From assembly GCA_002479455.1 (NCBI GenBank), contig DLNB01000061.1, forward strand, positions 1 to 34,536: a stretch of DNA of 34,536 nucleotides. The letters are read 5' to 3'. Each line of letters opens with the position of its first letter. Position 1 is the stretch's first letter. Position numbers and translations under genes: made by a program. This document shows positions 16,052 to 23,105 of this stretch, one piece after another. The notes beneath the pieces were generated by a model. It was given only the letters and a program-made list of their open reading frames with translations. It searched no databases and was not told where the DNA came from. The stretch is from Acetothermia bacterium UBA7521. Lineage in GTDB: Bacteria; Bipolaricaulota; Bipolaricaulia; Bipolaricaulales; Bipolaricaulaceae.

Positions 16052-16485
16052 GCGCTCCACGACAGCCGATTCTCGTTGACACCTCGCTGTGGGTCCGGTA
16101 CTTCCAGCCCACCGGCTGGGAGGAACTGAAGGAGGAGCTGGCGCGGCTGCTGGACCAAGGATCTCTGCTCACCTGCTGGGTGGTGAAGGCCGAGCTTCTT
16201 GTGGGGGCCAGAAACGCAGGTGCGTTCGATCGCCTGTTGGAGAGCCTTCAGTCGTTGGACGAAGTGGCCCTCACGCCGGAGGTCTGGGAGGGCGCAGCGC
16301 GGTTGGGGCACAAGCTGCGCCTGAAGGGCTTCTCGGTACCTTTGCCGGACCTTCTGATCGCCCAGGCAGCCGCTGTCGCTCATGCCGAGGTGTGGCATGC
16401 CGATGCGGACTTCGACCGAGTTGTGGAGGTGTCCCGGCTGAAGGCGCGATCGTTTCTGGAGAAGCCCGACCCAGAACGTTCGTAA
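16048..16485 (+). CDS. vapC: VapC-type PIN-domain ribonuclease toxin
   Basis: A 145-residue PIN nuclease. Acidic residues expected at the metal site are present: Asp11 (LVDTSLW), Glu49 (VKAELL), Asp101 (PLPDLLIAQ) and Asp119/Asp121 (WHADADFD). VapC toxins cut specific RNAs, often initiator tRNA or rRNA. The ATG overlaps the vapB stop by 4 bases, which fixes the start and indicates coupled translation. Confidence 0.92.
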   Translation: MSAPRQPILVDTSLWVRYFQPTGWEELKEELARLLDQGSLLTCWVVKAELLVGARNAGAFDRLLESLQSLDEVALTPEVWEGAARLGHKLRLKGFSVPLPDLLIAQAAAVAHAEVWHADADFDRVVEVSRLKARSFLEKPDPERS

Positions 16486-16733
16486 CGCGGTGGTGCAGGG
16501 GGTCATATGCTGTTCCGCATGCTGCGCACCTTGTCGGGCTTCCCCGCTTCCTTCAGGCGAGTGGAGATCGTGCGGATGCTCGGGTTGAAGCGTGGCGCGG
16601 ACAGCATCGCCTGGAGCAGTCACCTGCGTGCCTGCGGACTGCTTCGCCTGCTGATCCGCGACTTGCCCCGGACGGGACTACCCGACTGGACCTCGATCGG
16701 GTCGAGGCCAAGACAGGCACCTACGCCCAACGG

Positions 16734-17213
16734 CTAGCCCTGGATATGGGCGAGGTTTTCGGCGAAGACCTTGGCGCGCTCGAGATCCGCGGCGTTTGGA
16801 CGTCCCCTGTTGATGCCGCCGAAGAACCGGAGGAAGACGTTGGTGTTGAAGCCCGGGCAGCCGAACTCGCCCACAACCTCGTACCCTTTGGCAAGCAGTT
16901 TCTCGCGCAGCGCCGAGTGGTTGCTGCGGATGAACCGGTTGGAGACGGCGAACGCGAACAGGCCGCAGGTGGAGAAGATGAACGCCTTCTTGCCTCTTGC
17001 CTCGGGCAACCGATCGGCGAGCTGGAGAACCGAGGGGTGATGCTTGGCGTCGTAGATCCCTGAGCCGAAGCCGACGAGGTCATACGCCGCGAGGTCGGTC
17101 GGCGTCACGTCCGCGGGCGCGACGACGTCTGCGCCGAGGGCCTTGGCGATTACCCGCGCCACGGCCTCCGTGTTCTTGTGGTGGTAGGAGAAGACGACAA
17201 CGAGTGCTCTCAT
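16734..17213 (-). CDS. Flavodoxin-family protein
   Basis: A 159-residue protein with the FMN phosphate loop SYHHKNTEAVARVIAKALGAD near the N terminus and GFGSGIYDAKHHP plus FIFSTCGLF as the isoalloxazine-contacting loops. Length fits a single flavodoxin-like domain. By family it is a small electron carrier or a flavodoxin-domain quinone-type reductase; the partner is unknown. It sits between vapBC and mazEF, and its GC is higher than theirs. The gap between vapC and this gene (16486-16733) holds only a short hairpin (CCTCGA / TCGAGG near 16690-16710). Confidence 0.85.
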   Translation of the reverse strand: MRALVVVFSYHHKNTEAVARVIAKALGADVVAPADVTPTDLAAYDLVGFGSGIYDAKHHPSVLQLADRLPEARGKKAFIFSTCGLFAFAVSNRFIRSNHSALREKLLAKGYEVVGEFGCPGFNTNVFLRFFGGINRGRPNAADLERAKVFAENLAHIQG

Positions 17214-17345
17214 TGGGCCACGTCACCCCCTGCGTTGGGGCATTCTGCCGAAGCGAGGGTGCCTTGGCAACGTAGCGCATTCGGGGCATCCGGGTCAGAT
17301 GCTGTCCCGTGGGTGGTGACCATGATCCCCTGGGCGTCCGGCGTC

Positions 17346-17690
17346 TCACCTGCCTAGCGCGATGTCGAGCCCGGACAGGATCAGCTCGACCTGTTCGGGC
17401 GGAAGCTTCCCGCAGCGGTCGGTGAGGACGGATTTGTCGAGGGTGATCACCTGCGCGACCAGGGCCACGGAGTCCCTGAGAAGCCCGGTCATCTTGGCCG
17501 GCAGCAGGACGTTTCCCGGCGCATCGGCCCACTTGGGGTTGCTCGTGAGGGGAACGCACACCACGGTGGCCAGCCTGCTCCGGTTGAACGCATCGCCCTG
17601 GATGACCACAACCGGACGGCGGAAGCCAGGCTCTGACCCTGTGGGCGCAGGCAGGCCTGCCCACCACACCTCGCCCTGGGAGATCACCAC
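17346..17690 (-). CDS. mazF: MazF-type endoribonuclease toxin
   Basis: A 114-residue PemK/MazF fold protein. GEVWWAGLPAPTGSEPGFRRPVVVIQ and VPLTSNPKWADAPGNVLL are the conserved beta-barrel segments, with the usual active-site Arg (RRP) and Thr (PLTS). MazF cleaves single-stranded RNA at short motifs. Its GTG start overlaps the end of the antitoxin gene by 7 bases. Two decayed copies of the same gene type lie at 13.1 and 15.6 kb. Confidence 0.93.
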   Translation of the reverse strand: MVISQGEVWWAGLPAPTGSEPGFRRPVVVIQGDAFNRSRLATVVCVPLTSNPKWADAPGNVLLPAKMTGLLRDSVALVAQVITLDKSVLTDRCGKLPPEQVELILSGLDIALGR

Positions 17691-17920
17691 TCGACGCGCT
17701 CCAGCAGACGTCGGCTTGCGGCGCTAACGAACTCCTCCCCTCCCTCGCCCGCAGCCGCCACAGCACGGTTCACCGCCTCGGTCAGATCCTCCGGGGCGCG
17801 ACGAGCAAGGTACTCCCGGAGGGCGTCCTGGAACAGCTCGCTTCGCGACTTGCCCACCCGCCGCGCAAGCCGATCCGCACGCTCGAACAACTCATCCGGA
17901 AGGGAAATCGCCGTCTTCAT
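17684..17920 (-). CDS. mazE: MazE-like ribbon-helix-helix antitoxin
   Basis: A 78-residue protein. MKTAISLPDELFERADRLAR and GKSRSELFQDALREYLAR form a CopG/Arc ribbon-helix-helix; the tail (GGEEFVSAASRRLLERVEW) should wrap the toxin. The start is the ATG at 17920; a much longer open frame upstream crosses the divergent Nudix gene and is a shadow. The gene overlaps mazF by 7 bases, antitoxin first, the normal order. Confidence 0.88.
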   Translation of the reverse strand: MKTAISLPDELFERADRLARRVGKSRSELFQDALREYLARRAPEDLTEAVNRAVAAAGEGGEEFVSAASRRLLERVEW

Positions 17921-18007
17921 ACCGGGAGTGTAACTCGTCCTGCCAAGAACGGGAAGTAGAATGGCACCTTGTTGACGGGGAGCAGCCTTGGAGGCACCAA
18001 CAGAAGC

Positions 18008-18502
18008 ATGAAGAGCCGGGACATCGACTGGACGAGATGGCAACCGCAGCGGCGGGCGACGCTCCTGTTCGTCATCCGCGACGGCCAGGTGCTCCTCATC
18101 CACAAGAAGCGCGGCCTCGGGGCGGGCAAGGTCAACGGTCCCGGCGGTCACGTCGAAGACGGGGAAACGCCGCTCGCCTGCGCGGTGCGCGAGGTGAAGG
18201 AGGAGTTGGGGATCACCCCGCTGGGCGTCGAACCGTGCGGCGAGCTTCGGTTCCAGTTCACCGACGGCCTGGCGCTCCTCGTCTACGTGTTCCGGGCGGA
18301 TGACTGCCGCGGCGAGCCGCGGGAGTCGGACGAGGCGACGCCGTTCTGGGCCCCCCTGGATGAGATCCCGTTCGGTCGGATGTGGGCCGACGATCGCACC
18401 TGGTTCCCCATGATGCTCCGCCGCGAGCGGTTCGAGGGGCGGTTCACGTTCGACGGCGACACGCTTCTCGACTTCGAGCTGAAGCGCTGCCAGATCATGT
18501 GA
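18008..18502 (+). CDS. Nudix hydrolase of the MTH1 / 8-oxo-dGTPase type
   Basis: A 164-residue protein. The Nudix box is complete: GGHVEDGETPLACAVREVKEELG. Before it, LLIHKKRGLGAGKVNGPGG, and after it, SDEATPFWAPLDEIPFGRMWADD and WFPMMLRRERFEG, follow human MTH1 closely along its whole length. By family it would hydrolyse 8-oxo-dGTP and related oxidised nucleotides. With mutY at 8.1 kb, two arms of the oxidised-guanine defence lie in the window. ATG at 18008 is chosen by alignment; TTG at 17969 would add 13 residues. It is divergent from mazE across an 87-bp gap. Confidence 0.88.
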   Translation: MKSRDIDWTRWQPQRRATLLFVIRDGQVLLIHKKRGLGAGKVNGPGGHVEDGETPLACAVREVKEELGITPLGVEPCGELRFQFTDGLALLVYVFRADDCRGEPRESDEATPFWAPLDEIPFGRMWADDRTWFPMMLRRERFEGRFTFDGDTLLDFELKRCQIM

Positions 18503-18570
18503 TGGCTGCCCCCCCCGCTCGGCTGAGATCTCCTCGCCGCAACGCCGCGAGGACTGCCCGTGGTGTTCTC

Positions 18571-18770
18571 CCACCGCCGAGAACGCCGATGTCGCAGAGA
18601 AGTCTGACAGGATCTACCACAAAGGACGCCAAGGACACGAAGGGTTCATAGGAGAGAAGGGAACAGAAGCTCCTGGGCGTGAAACCCCAGATCTGTTGAT
18701 GTTCTTGGTGTCCTTCGTGACCTTGGTGGTGAAGGGGTTCTCGGGTTCCCTGTGCCTCTGCGGCAGACCG
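18571..18770. repeat. ACCACGAAG-type dispersed inverted repeat, copy 2
   Basis: The 350-bp gap after the Nudix gene holds an inverted repeat: left arm 18614-18647 (ACCACAAAGGACGCCAAGGA) and right arm 18701-18735 (TTCTTGGTGTCCTTCGTGAC). It is flanked outside by CCGCCGAGAACGCCGATGTC (18576) and CCTCTGCGGC (18764). Copy 1 at about 1.0 kb has the same parts. No gene lies in the gap. Confidence 0.6.
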
Positions 18771-18853
18771 GGGGCGACACCGACACCAAGAGTGAAGACT
18801 GACCACCGATCAGAGGGCCGTCACGACGGGCTCAAGGGTGGTATGCTTGGGCG

Positions 18854-19447
18854 ATGGACCTCGTCACCCGTCCGTTGACGTCGGAGCGGTGGGCGGATCT
18901 GGAGGCGCTGTTCCTGGCCAAGGGCTGCTCGATGGCCCGCAGTTGCTGGTGCATGTACTACCGCGAGAGCGGCAAGGTGGCCGTTCCCGATGGGCTCACT
19001 GCGGCCGAGCACCGTCGGCGCCGGTTGCAGGCGCTCGCAGCAAGCGATCCGCCACCGGGGCTGATCGGGTACCGCGACGGAGTGCCGGTGGGGTGGGTAT
19101 CGCTCGGGCCGCGGGAGGCGTTCCCCCGGTTGCGGCGGTCCCCGGTGGCCAAGGCGGTGGATGACCTGCCCGTGTGGTCGATCGTGTGCTTCGTCGTCCC
19201 GCCGGAGTACCGACACCAGGGGGTCGCGACGGGGCTCCTGCAAGGCGCGGTCGCGTTTGCCCGTGAGCGGGGCGTGGTGGCGCTGGAGGCGTACCCCGTG
19301 GACAAGGCGGTCCATGGCTCCGACGCGTGGCTGTGGAACGGGGCGATGTCCATGTACGCCAAGGCCGGGTTCGCGGAGGTGGCGCGCCGGAAACCGGAGC
19401 GACCCGTGGTCCGGCTGATGCTCAAGAACCTTGCTGGGAAGGCGTAG
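18854..19447 (+). CDS. GNAT-family N-acetyltransferase
   Basis: A 197-residue protein. VWSIVCFVVPPEYRHQGVATGLLQGAVAFARERG is the acetyl-CoA-binding V/I-x-x-x-x-R-x-x-G-x-A motif, and MYAKAGFAEVARR is the usual C-terminal motif B. The N terminus contains CSMARSCWCMYYRESG, a cysteine-rich segment found in one branch of this superfamily. The substrate is unknown. A second GNAT gene starts 3 bases after its stop. Confidence 0.85.
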   Translation: MDLVTRPLTSERWADLEALFLAKGCSMARSCWCMYYRESGKVAVPDGLTAAEHRRRRLQALAASDPPPGLIGYRDGVPVGWVSLGPREAFPRLRRSPVAKAVDDLPVWSIVCFVVPPEYRHQGVATGLLQGAVAFARERGVVALEAYPVDKAVHGSDAWLWNGAMSMYAKAGFAEVARRKPERPVVRLMLKNLAGKA

Positions 19448-19450
19448 AAC

Positions 19451-20029
19451 GTGGATCAGGCGACGGGTAGGTCGATGCCCATCCAAATCGCTGCTCTGAC
19501 GGAGGAGAACCTGAGGGACGCTCCGGAGTGGGAGGCCCACCCGTGGAGCTGCAAGTACTGCCTGTACTGGGAGCACCCGGAACTCCTCGTTGACCCGGCC
19601 AAGGAGGACAGGGCGGCGAGCCTCGAGAAGAAGCTCGCCTGGATCCGTCGGGTGCGGGCGGAGCTCGGGGAGTGCGGCCGCGTTCTCTACGCCGACGGCC
19701 AGGCCGTGGGCTACGCCCAGTACGGGCCCCCGAGCTTCTTCCCCAGCGCGGGATCCTACCCAGCGGGACCGGTGAGCGACGACGCGGTGTTCCTGGCGTG
19801 CCTGTTCTTCCCGGCCCGCGCCGATCGGGGACGCGGGTGGGGGAGCCGCCTCCTCCAGGACATCCTGTGCGAGCTGCGTTCCCGAGGGGTGGCTGCGGTG
19901 GAGACGTTCGCTCGGAAGGGAAACGCGGAGAACCCGTCCGGTCCAGCCGAGTTCTACCTCCGCCACGGGTTCGGGATCCTGAGGGACGACCGGGAGTTCC
20001 CCCTCCTCCGTCTCAACCTGTCTCGTTGA
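19451..20029 (+). CDS. GNAT-family N-acetyltransferase, second of an adjacent pair
   Basis: A 192-residue protein (GTG start; ATG at 19475, giving MPIQIAALTEENL, may be the true start). It has the HPWSCKYCLYWEHPE segment near the N terminus, equivalent to the cysteine-rich segment of the previous gene, then FLACLFFPARADRGRGWGSRLLQDIL as the acetyl-CoA motif and FYLRHGFGILRDD near the end. The pair probably arose by duplication, though identity looks low. Substrate unknown. Its last 17 bases overlap the convergent Mut7-C gene. Confidence 0.82.
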   Translation: MDQATGRSMPIQIAALTEENLRDAPEWEAHPWSCKYCLYWEHPELLVDPAKEDRAASLEKKLAWIRRVRAELGECGRVLYADGQAVGYAQYGPPSFFPSAGSYPAGPVSDDAVFLACLFFPARADRGRGWGSRLLQDILCELRSRGVAAVETFARKGNAENPSGPAEFYLRHGFGILRDDREFPLLRLNLSR

Positions 20030-20774
20030 TCGTTGTTTCCTCTAGGATCCGGTCCACCGTGGCGCGGAGCCGAGGGTGGTGGGTCCCCTCCCAGTAGAGC
20101 TTCCTGCAGCCGGCACAGCGCAGGTACTCGTCCCGCCACGCCGCTACCCGTGGCGGGATCCGGTCGAGCACTTCCTCCTTGGCCACAGGCGCAAGGTGGT
20201 CACCGCACGCCAGACAACGTGTGAACGGCCGTACTTGGCTCACGAGGTCGAACCGCCGCACGACCTCCCGTGCCTGCTCGATGGGATCGGTGGACCGGAC
20301 CCAGTACCCGTGAGTCACGGCGCCGCGCTTGAGGAGCTCCCGGTCGCGGGTGAGGATGATCCTCTCCGCGCGGGCGGCGGACGCGACGAGATCCTCGTCC
20401 CGACATTCGTTCGCGTGGGCGGCATCGAGCCCAAGAAGCCGCAGGAACCGGGCGAGCTTCCCGAGATGGCTGTCGAGGAGGAACGCGATCCGGCGCAGGG
20501 GTTCCCTCCGCACGCGGAGAATCCCCCGCACGTCGAGGCTCTCGAACTTCGGGTACACGGCGAGCCGATCGCCGTCGCCCATCCGCGCCGCGAAGTCCAC
20601 CGACTCCCCGTTGAGGAGCACGAGCTCGACCTCGACGTGGGGAACCCCAAGCGCCTCGATCGCGTCCTTGACCGCGGGCGTCCCCTGGAAGGCGTAGGGA
20701 ATCGTCTCCTGCCGCAGCCCCGCGGGGAGGAAGTCGTTCAGTTCCCCATACATCCGAACGGCAGCGACGGTCAC
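20013..20774 (-). CDS. Mut7-C RNase-domain protein with N-terminal ubiquitin-like domain
   Basis: A 253-residue protein. Residues 1-85 are the Mut7-C ubiquitin-like (ThiS-type) domain. From about 92 (RIAFLLDSHLGKLARFLRLLGLDA) the PIN-like Mut7-C nuclease domain begins, with Asp at DSHLG, DEDLV and ILTRDREL. Two CxxC pairs (CLACG near residue 188 and CAGC near 219) form a C-terminal zinc ribbon. The domain order is standard for this family, which is assigned RNase function by structural similarity; in vivo targets are not known. No clear ribosome site is seen before the ATG. Confidence 0.88.
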   Translation of the reverse strand: MTVAAVRMYGELNDFLPAGLRQETIPYAFQGTPAVKDAIEALGVPHVEVELVLLNGESVDFAARMGDGDRLAVYPKFESLDVRGILRVRREPLRRIAFLLDSHLGKLARFLRLLGLDAAHANECRDEDLVASAARAERIILTRDRELLKRGAVTHGYWVRSTDPIEQAREVVRRFDLVSQVRPFTRCLACGDHLAPVAKEEVLDRIPPRVAAWRDEYLRCAGCRKLYWEGTHHPRLRATVDRILEETTINETG

Positions 20775-20811
20775 GGATTGCTCCGCTAGCCCCTCTCATC
20801 CGGGCGCGCCG

Positions 20812-21186
20812 TCAGGGGATGCGGAAGATGGCTTTCGCCCGATCTACTGTGTCCACAGTGAACACGATCTGGTTCTTTTCCACGGTGCAGTAGCAAGAGA
20901 GGACGTTGATCCCCTCGTCGGCAAGCCTTCCGAGGATCGAGGCCAGTTGTCCCGGCTGGTGGGGCATGGCCATTACCAGCGCTTCCCGCTCCGAGAACTC
21001 GATCTCTTTCGCGCGCAGGATCTTGCGGGTCTTGTCGGGGTTATCGGTGACGATCGCGATCACGCCCTCATCGAGAACCGTCAGGCCGGCAGCCGCCTCC
21101 AGGTTCACGTGCTCCGCGCCCAACGCCTCGGAGATCTCGGCCAGGGCCCCTGGGTTGTTGCCTAGGATGAACGAAAACTCCTTCAC
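20812..21186 (-). CDS. Tandem ACT-domain protein
   Basis: A 124-residue protein made of two ACT domains: residues 1-65 (FILGNNPGALAEISEALGAEHVNLEA) and 70-124 (MPHQPGQLASILGRLADEGINVLSCY). ACT pairs bind amino acids and act as stand-alone sensors; the ligand is not readable from sequence. The GTG start has an unusually complete ribosome site, GGAGGTGATC, five bases upstream, so it should be strongly translated. Confidence 0.85.
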   Translation of the reverse strand: MKEFSFILGNNPGALAEISEALGAEHVNLEAAAGLTVLDEGVIAIVTDNPDKTRKILRAKEIEFSEREALVMAMPHQPGQLASILGRLADEGINVLSCYCTVEKNQIVFTVDTVDRAKAIFRIP

Positions 21187-21356
21187 CGTGGATCACCTCC
21201 GCCTCAATCCTACCACAGGTCGGGTGTTCTGAGAAGATCGGAGGGACCGGTCTTCATGCCACGATGGAGACGAAGGGCACAGAAAGGTACGCGAACGGAC
21301 CGGGCACCCAATGCTCGAACCCGTCCGTGGGAAGGAAGGACGAGGTGCTGTTGATC

Positions 21357-22118
21357 TCAAAACGGGATAAGGCGGGGATCGTCCAGGACGATGCTCCGCG
21401 CCGCGGCCCACCGCTCGACTCCAGACCAGAACCCCTCGCACAACGTGGCAACTCGGGCCGGATCGCCGAGTGTCCCCGCCATGACGAGCCGGCACAGGTT
21501 GTCGTACCCCGCGGGTCGTTCCGGTAGGCGCAGCGACTCTGCGAACATCCGGGTTCCGCTGGTGTAGGGCGTGCGGTTGGCGAGGCCGATGAGAAACGCC
21601 CCGTGCAGGGCGAGGTGCATCGCGACGACGGGCAGGTCGTCAGGCTCGTTCAGGTGGCGGGCGTTGCGCACCTTGCCGATCAGCTCGTACAGGTCTTCTA
21701 CGATGAGTGACCGGATCGCTGCGGCGAACGCATCGCCGGATTGGTTGAGCACGGTGTCGCGCAGTCGCGGGAACAGCTGCTCGGGGTCGTGAAGCGGCCG
21801 GGTGTAAACGTACGCGCCGTGGGTCAGCGGCCACTTCCCATCCACCGTGGCGGCCTGGGCAAACAAGGCCTCCGCTCCCACGAAGTTCACCTCGGCCTTC
21901 CACGGCCCGGCGGTCCACTCGCGCGTGTAGTCCTCGTCCGGCGTCTTGAGCACGCACAGGATCTCGATATCGGAGTACGGGCCGTCGTCGCCGCGGGCGA
22001 GGGAGCCGTACAGACCAACGGCAAGGGCGTCGTCGCGACAATGCCTGGCCCGCTCGGCGATCTCGCACGCTAGGGCGCGCCGTTCTCGGTGCGTCATCGG
22101 CTGAGGTCCACCGGCCAT
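21357..22118 (-). CDS. Aminoglycoside 4'-nucleotidyltransferase (kanamycin nucleotidyltransferase) homologue
   Basis: A 253-residue protein that follows staphylococcal/Geobacillus ANT(4') along its whole length. The N terminus MxGPxxMTxRER, the nucleotidyltransferase motif GLYGSLARGDDGPYSDIE (Asp50, Glu52), EWTAGPWKAEVNF (Glu76), WPLTHG, SLIVEDLYELIGKVRN (Glu141, Glu145), YTSGTRMFAE, and a closing RLIPF all correspond. The catalytic acidic residues are present. The known enzyme transfers AMP from ATP to the 4' hydroxyl of kanamycin, neomycin and tobramycin. The ATG at 22118 matches the family start; the longer frame to 22241 does not. It lies 53 bases after a methyltransferase on the same strand, with no mobile element next to it, so it looks chromosomal. 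Whether it confers resistance is unknown. Confidence 0.88.
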   Translation of the reverse strand: MAGGPQPMTHRERRALACEIAERARHCRDDALAVGLYGSLARGDDGPYSDIEILCVLKTPDEDYTREWTAGPWKAEVNFVGAEALFAQAATVDGKWPLTHGAYVYTRPLHDPEQLFPRLRDTVLNQSGDAFAAAIRSLIVEDLYELIGKVRNARHLNEPDDLPVVAMHLALHGAFLIGLANRTPYTSGTRMFAESLRLPERPAGYDNLCRLVMAGTLGDPARVATLCEGFWSGVERWAAARSIVLDDPRLIPF

Positions 22119-22171
22119 CGCCCACCGATGGTACCCCACGCCGCTCCCCCACCAACCGATCCTGAAGGGCT

Positions 22172-22987
22172 CTATTGGCCAGACTTGCGGACGACGGCGT
22201 GGAGGTGCTCCGTCGCGTCCCGGTACTGGGAGAGCTCGCACGTCTCCTCGGCGAGGCGGAGGACGTTCTCGTACGCCGCGGAATCGGCGTCTACCATCTG
22301 ATTGAGTTCCGCCAGCATCCCCGCGGCGAACGCCTCAGCTCCGGCGTAGGTGACGATCTCGAACCCCGCGCTCCGCAGTTCGCTCAACGCCTGCGGAGGG
22401 GTGAGGAACACGGCTTCGGTGAACGCTTCCCCACCGCTGGCCTGCACCCAATCGCCGAGCAGCCCCCGCACGCGGTCGAGCTTGGTGTACTCCTCGGGGA
22501 ACTCGGCGAGCCCGGCGCGCAGGATGCCCCACGGGTTGAGGAACGACACCACCGCCCGCGCCCCGGGCTTGAGGATCCGCCGCAGCTCTGCCAGAGCCTG
22601 GGCCCGTCCGGCCTCGTCCACGATGTGGTACAAGGGCCCCATCAACAGCGCCCCGTCGAACGCCGCGGTGGACAGCGCGGCCAGATCGCGGGCATCGCCG
22701 CACAGGACGGCTTCTGCCTGCAGGCTAAGCTCGGCGAGCTTCGCCTCGGCGAACGCCACCGCCCGCGGGGAAAGGTCCACCAGCGTTACCCTGTACCCTC
22801 GTTGAAGAAGCTCGACCGTGTACCGGCCCGGCCCCCCGCCGATGTCGGCGATGTGGCCCGGACTGGGGAAGTGCCGGGAGACGAGGTGCAGCGTGGTGAC
22901 GAGCTCCAGCCGCCGGTAGGGGCGGTCGAGGCGACCCCATTCGCGCTCCACCTCCCGGTCGTAGTAACTCCGCACGACCTCGCTCAT
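22172..22987 (-). CDS. Class I SAM-dependent methyltransferase
   Basis: A 271-residue protein. HIADIGGGPGRYTVELLQRGYRVTLVDLS holds motif I and the acidic end of beta 2; CGDARDLAAL and FDGALLMGPLYHIVD are motifs II and III; LRRILKPGARAVVSFLN is the usual post-motif. This pattern matches small-molecule or UbiE-like methyltransferases; the substrate is unknown. It precedes the ANT(4')-like gene by 53 bases and probably shares its mRNA. Confidence 0.85.
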   Translation of the reverse strand: MSEVVRSYYDREVEREWGRLDRPYRRLELVTTLHLVSRHFPSPGHIADIGGGPGRYTVELLQRGYRVTLVDLSPRAVAFAEAKLAELSLQAEAVLCGDARDLAALSTAAFDGALLMGPLYHIVDEAGRAQALAELRRILKPGARAVVSFLNPWGILRAGLAEFPEEYTKLDRVRGLLGDWVQASGGEAFTEAVFLTPPQALSELRSAGFEIVTYAGAEAFAAGMLAELNQMVDADSAAYENVLRLAEETCELSQYRDATEHLHAVVRKSGQ

Positions 22988-23050
22988 GGCCTCAGTCTAG
23001 CCGGGATCAACCGGACCTACCCAGCCGTGGTGCACCGAGGGCCCAAGAGA

Positions 23051-23074
23051 GGGGGCTGGCCCAGGCCAGCCCCC
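23051..23074 (-). terminator. Strong hairpin, probable terminator of the metalloprotease gene
   Basis: A perfect 11-bp GC-rich stem (GGGGGCTGGCC / GGCCAGCCCCC) with a 2-base centre lies 32 bases after the protease stop. On the minus strand it is followed by a mixed CTCTCTT stretch, not a pure T tract. It may serve both directions. Confidence 0.5.
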
Positions 23075-23105
23075 CGCAGACTCTTCCCCGCACGACGAGG
23101 TGCCG

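Noticed and set aside
16507..16737. 76-residue plus-strand frame after vapC
   Set aside because: No ribosome site or recognisable domain, and it runs into the end of the convergent flavodoxin gene.
17921..18574. N-terminal extension of the mazE frame
   Set aside because: It runs antisense through the Nudix gene; the 78-residue antitoxin starting at 17920 is complete.
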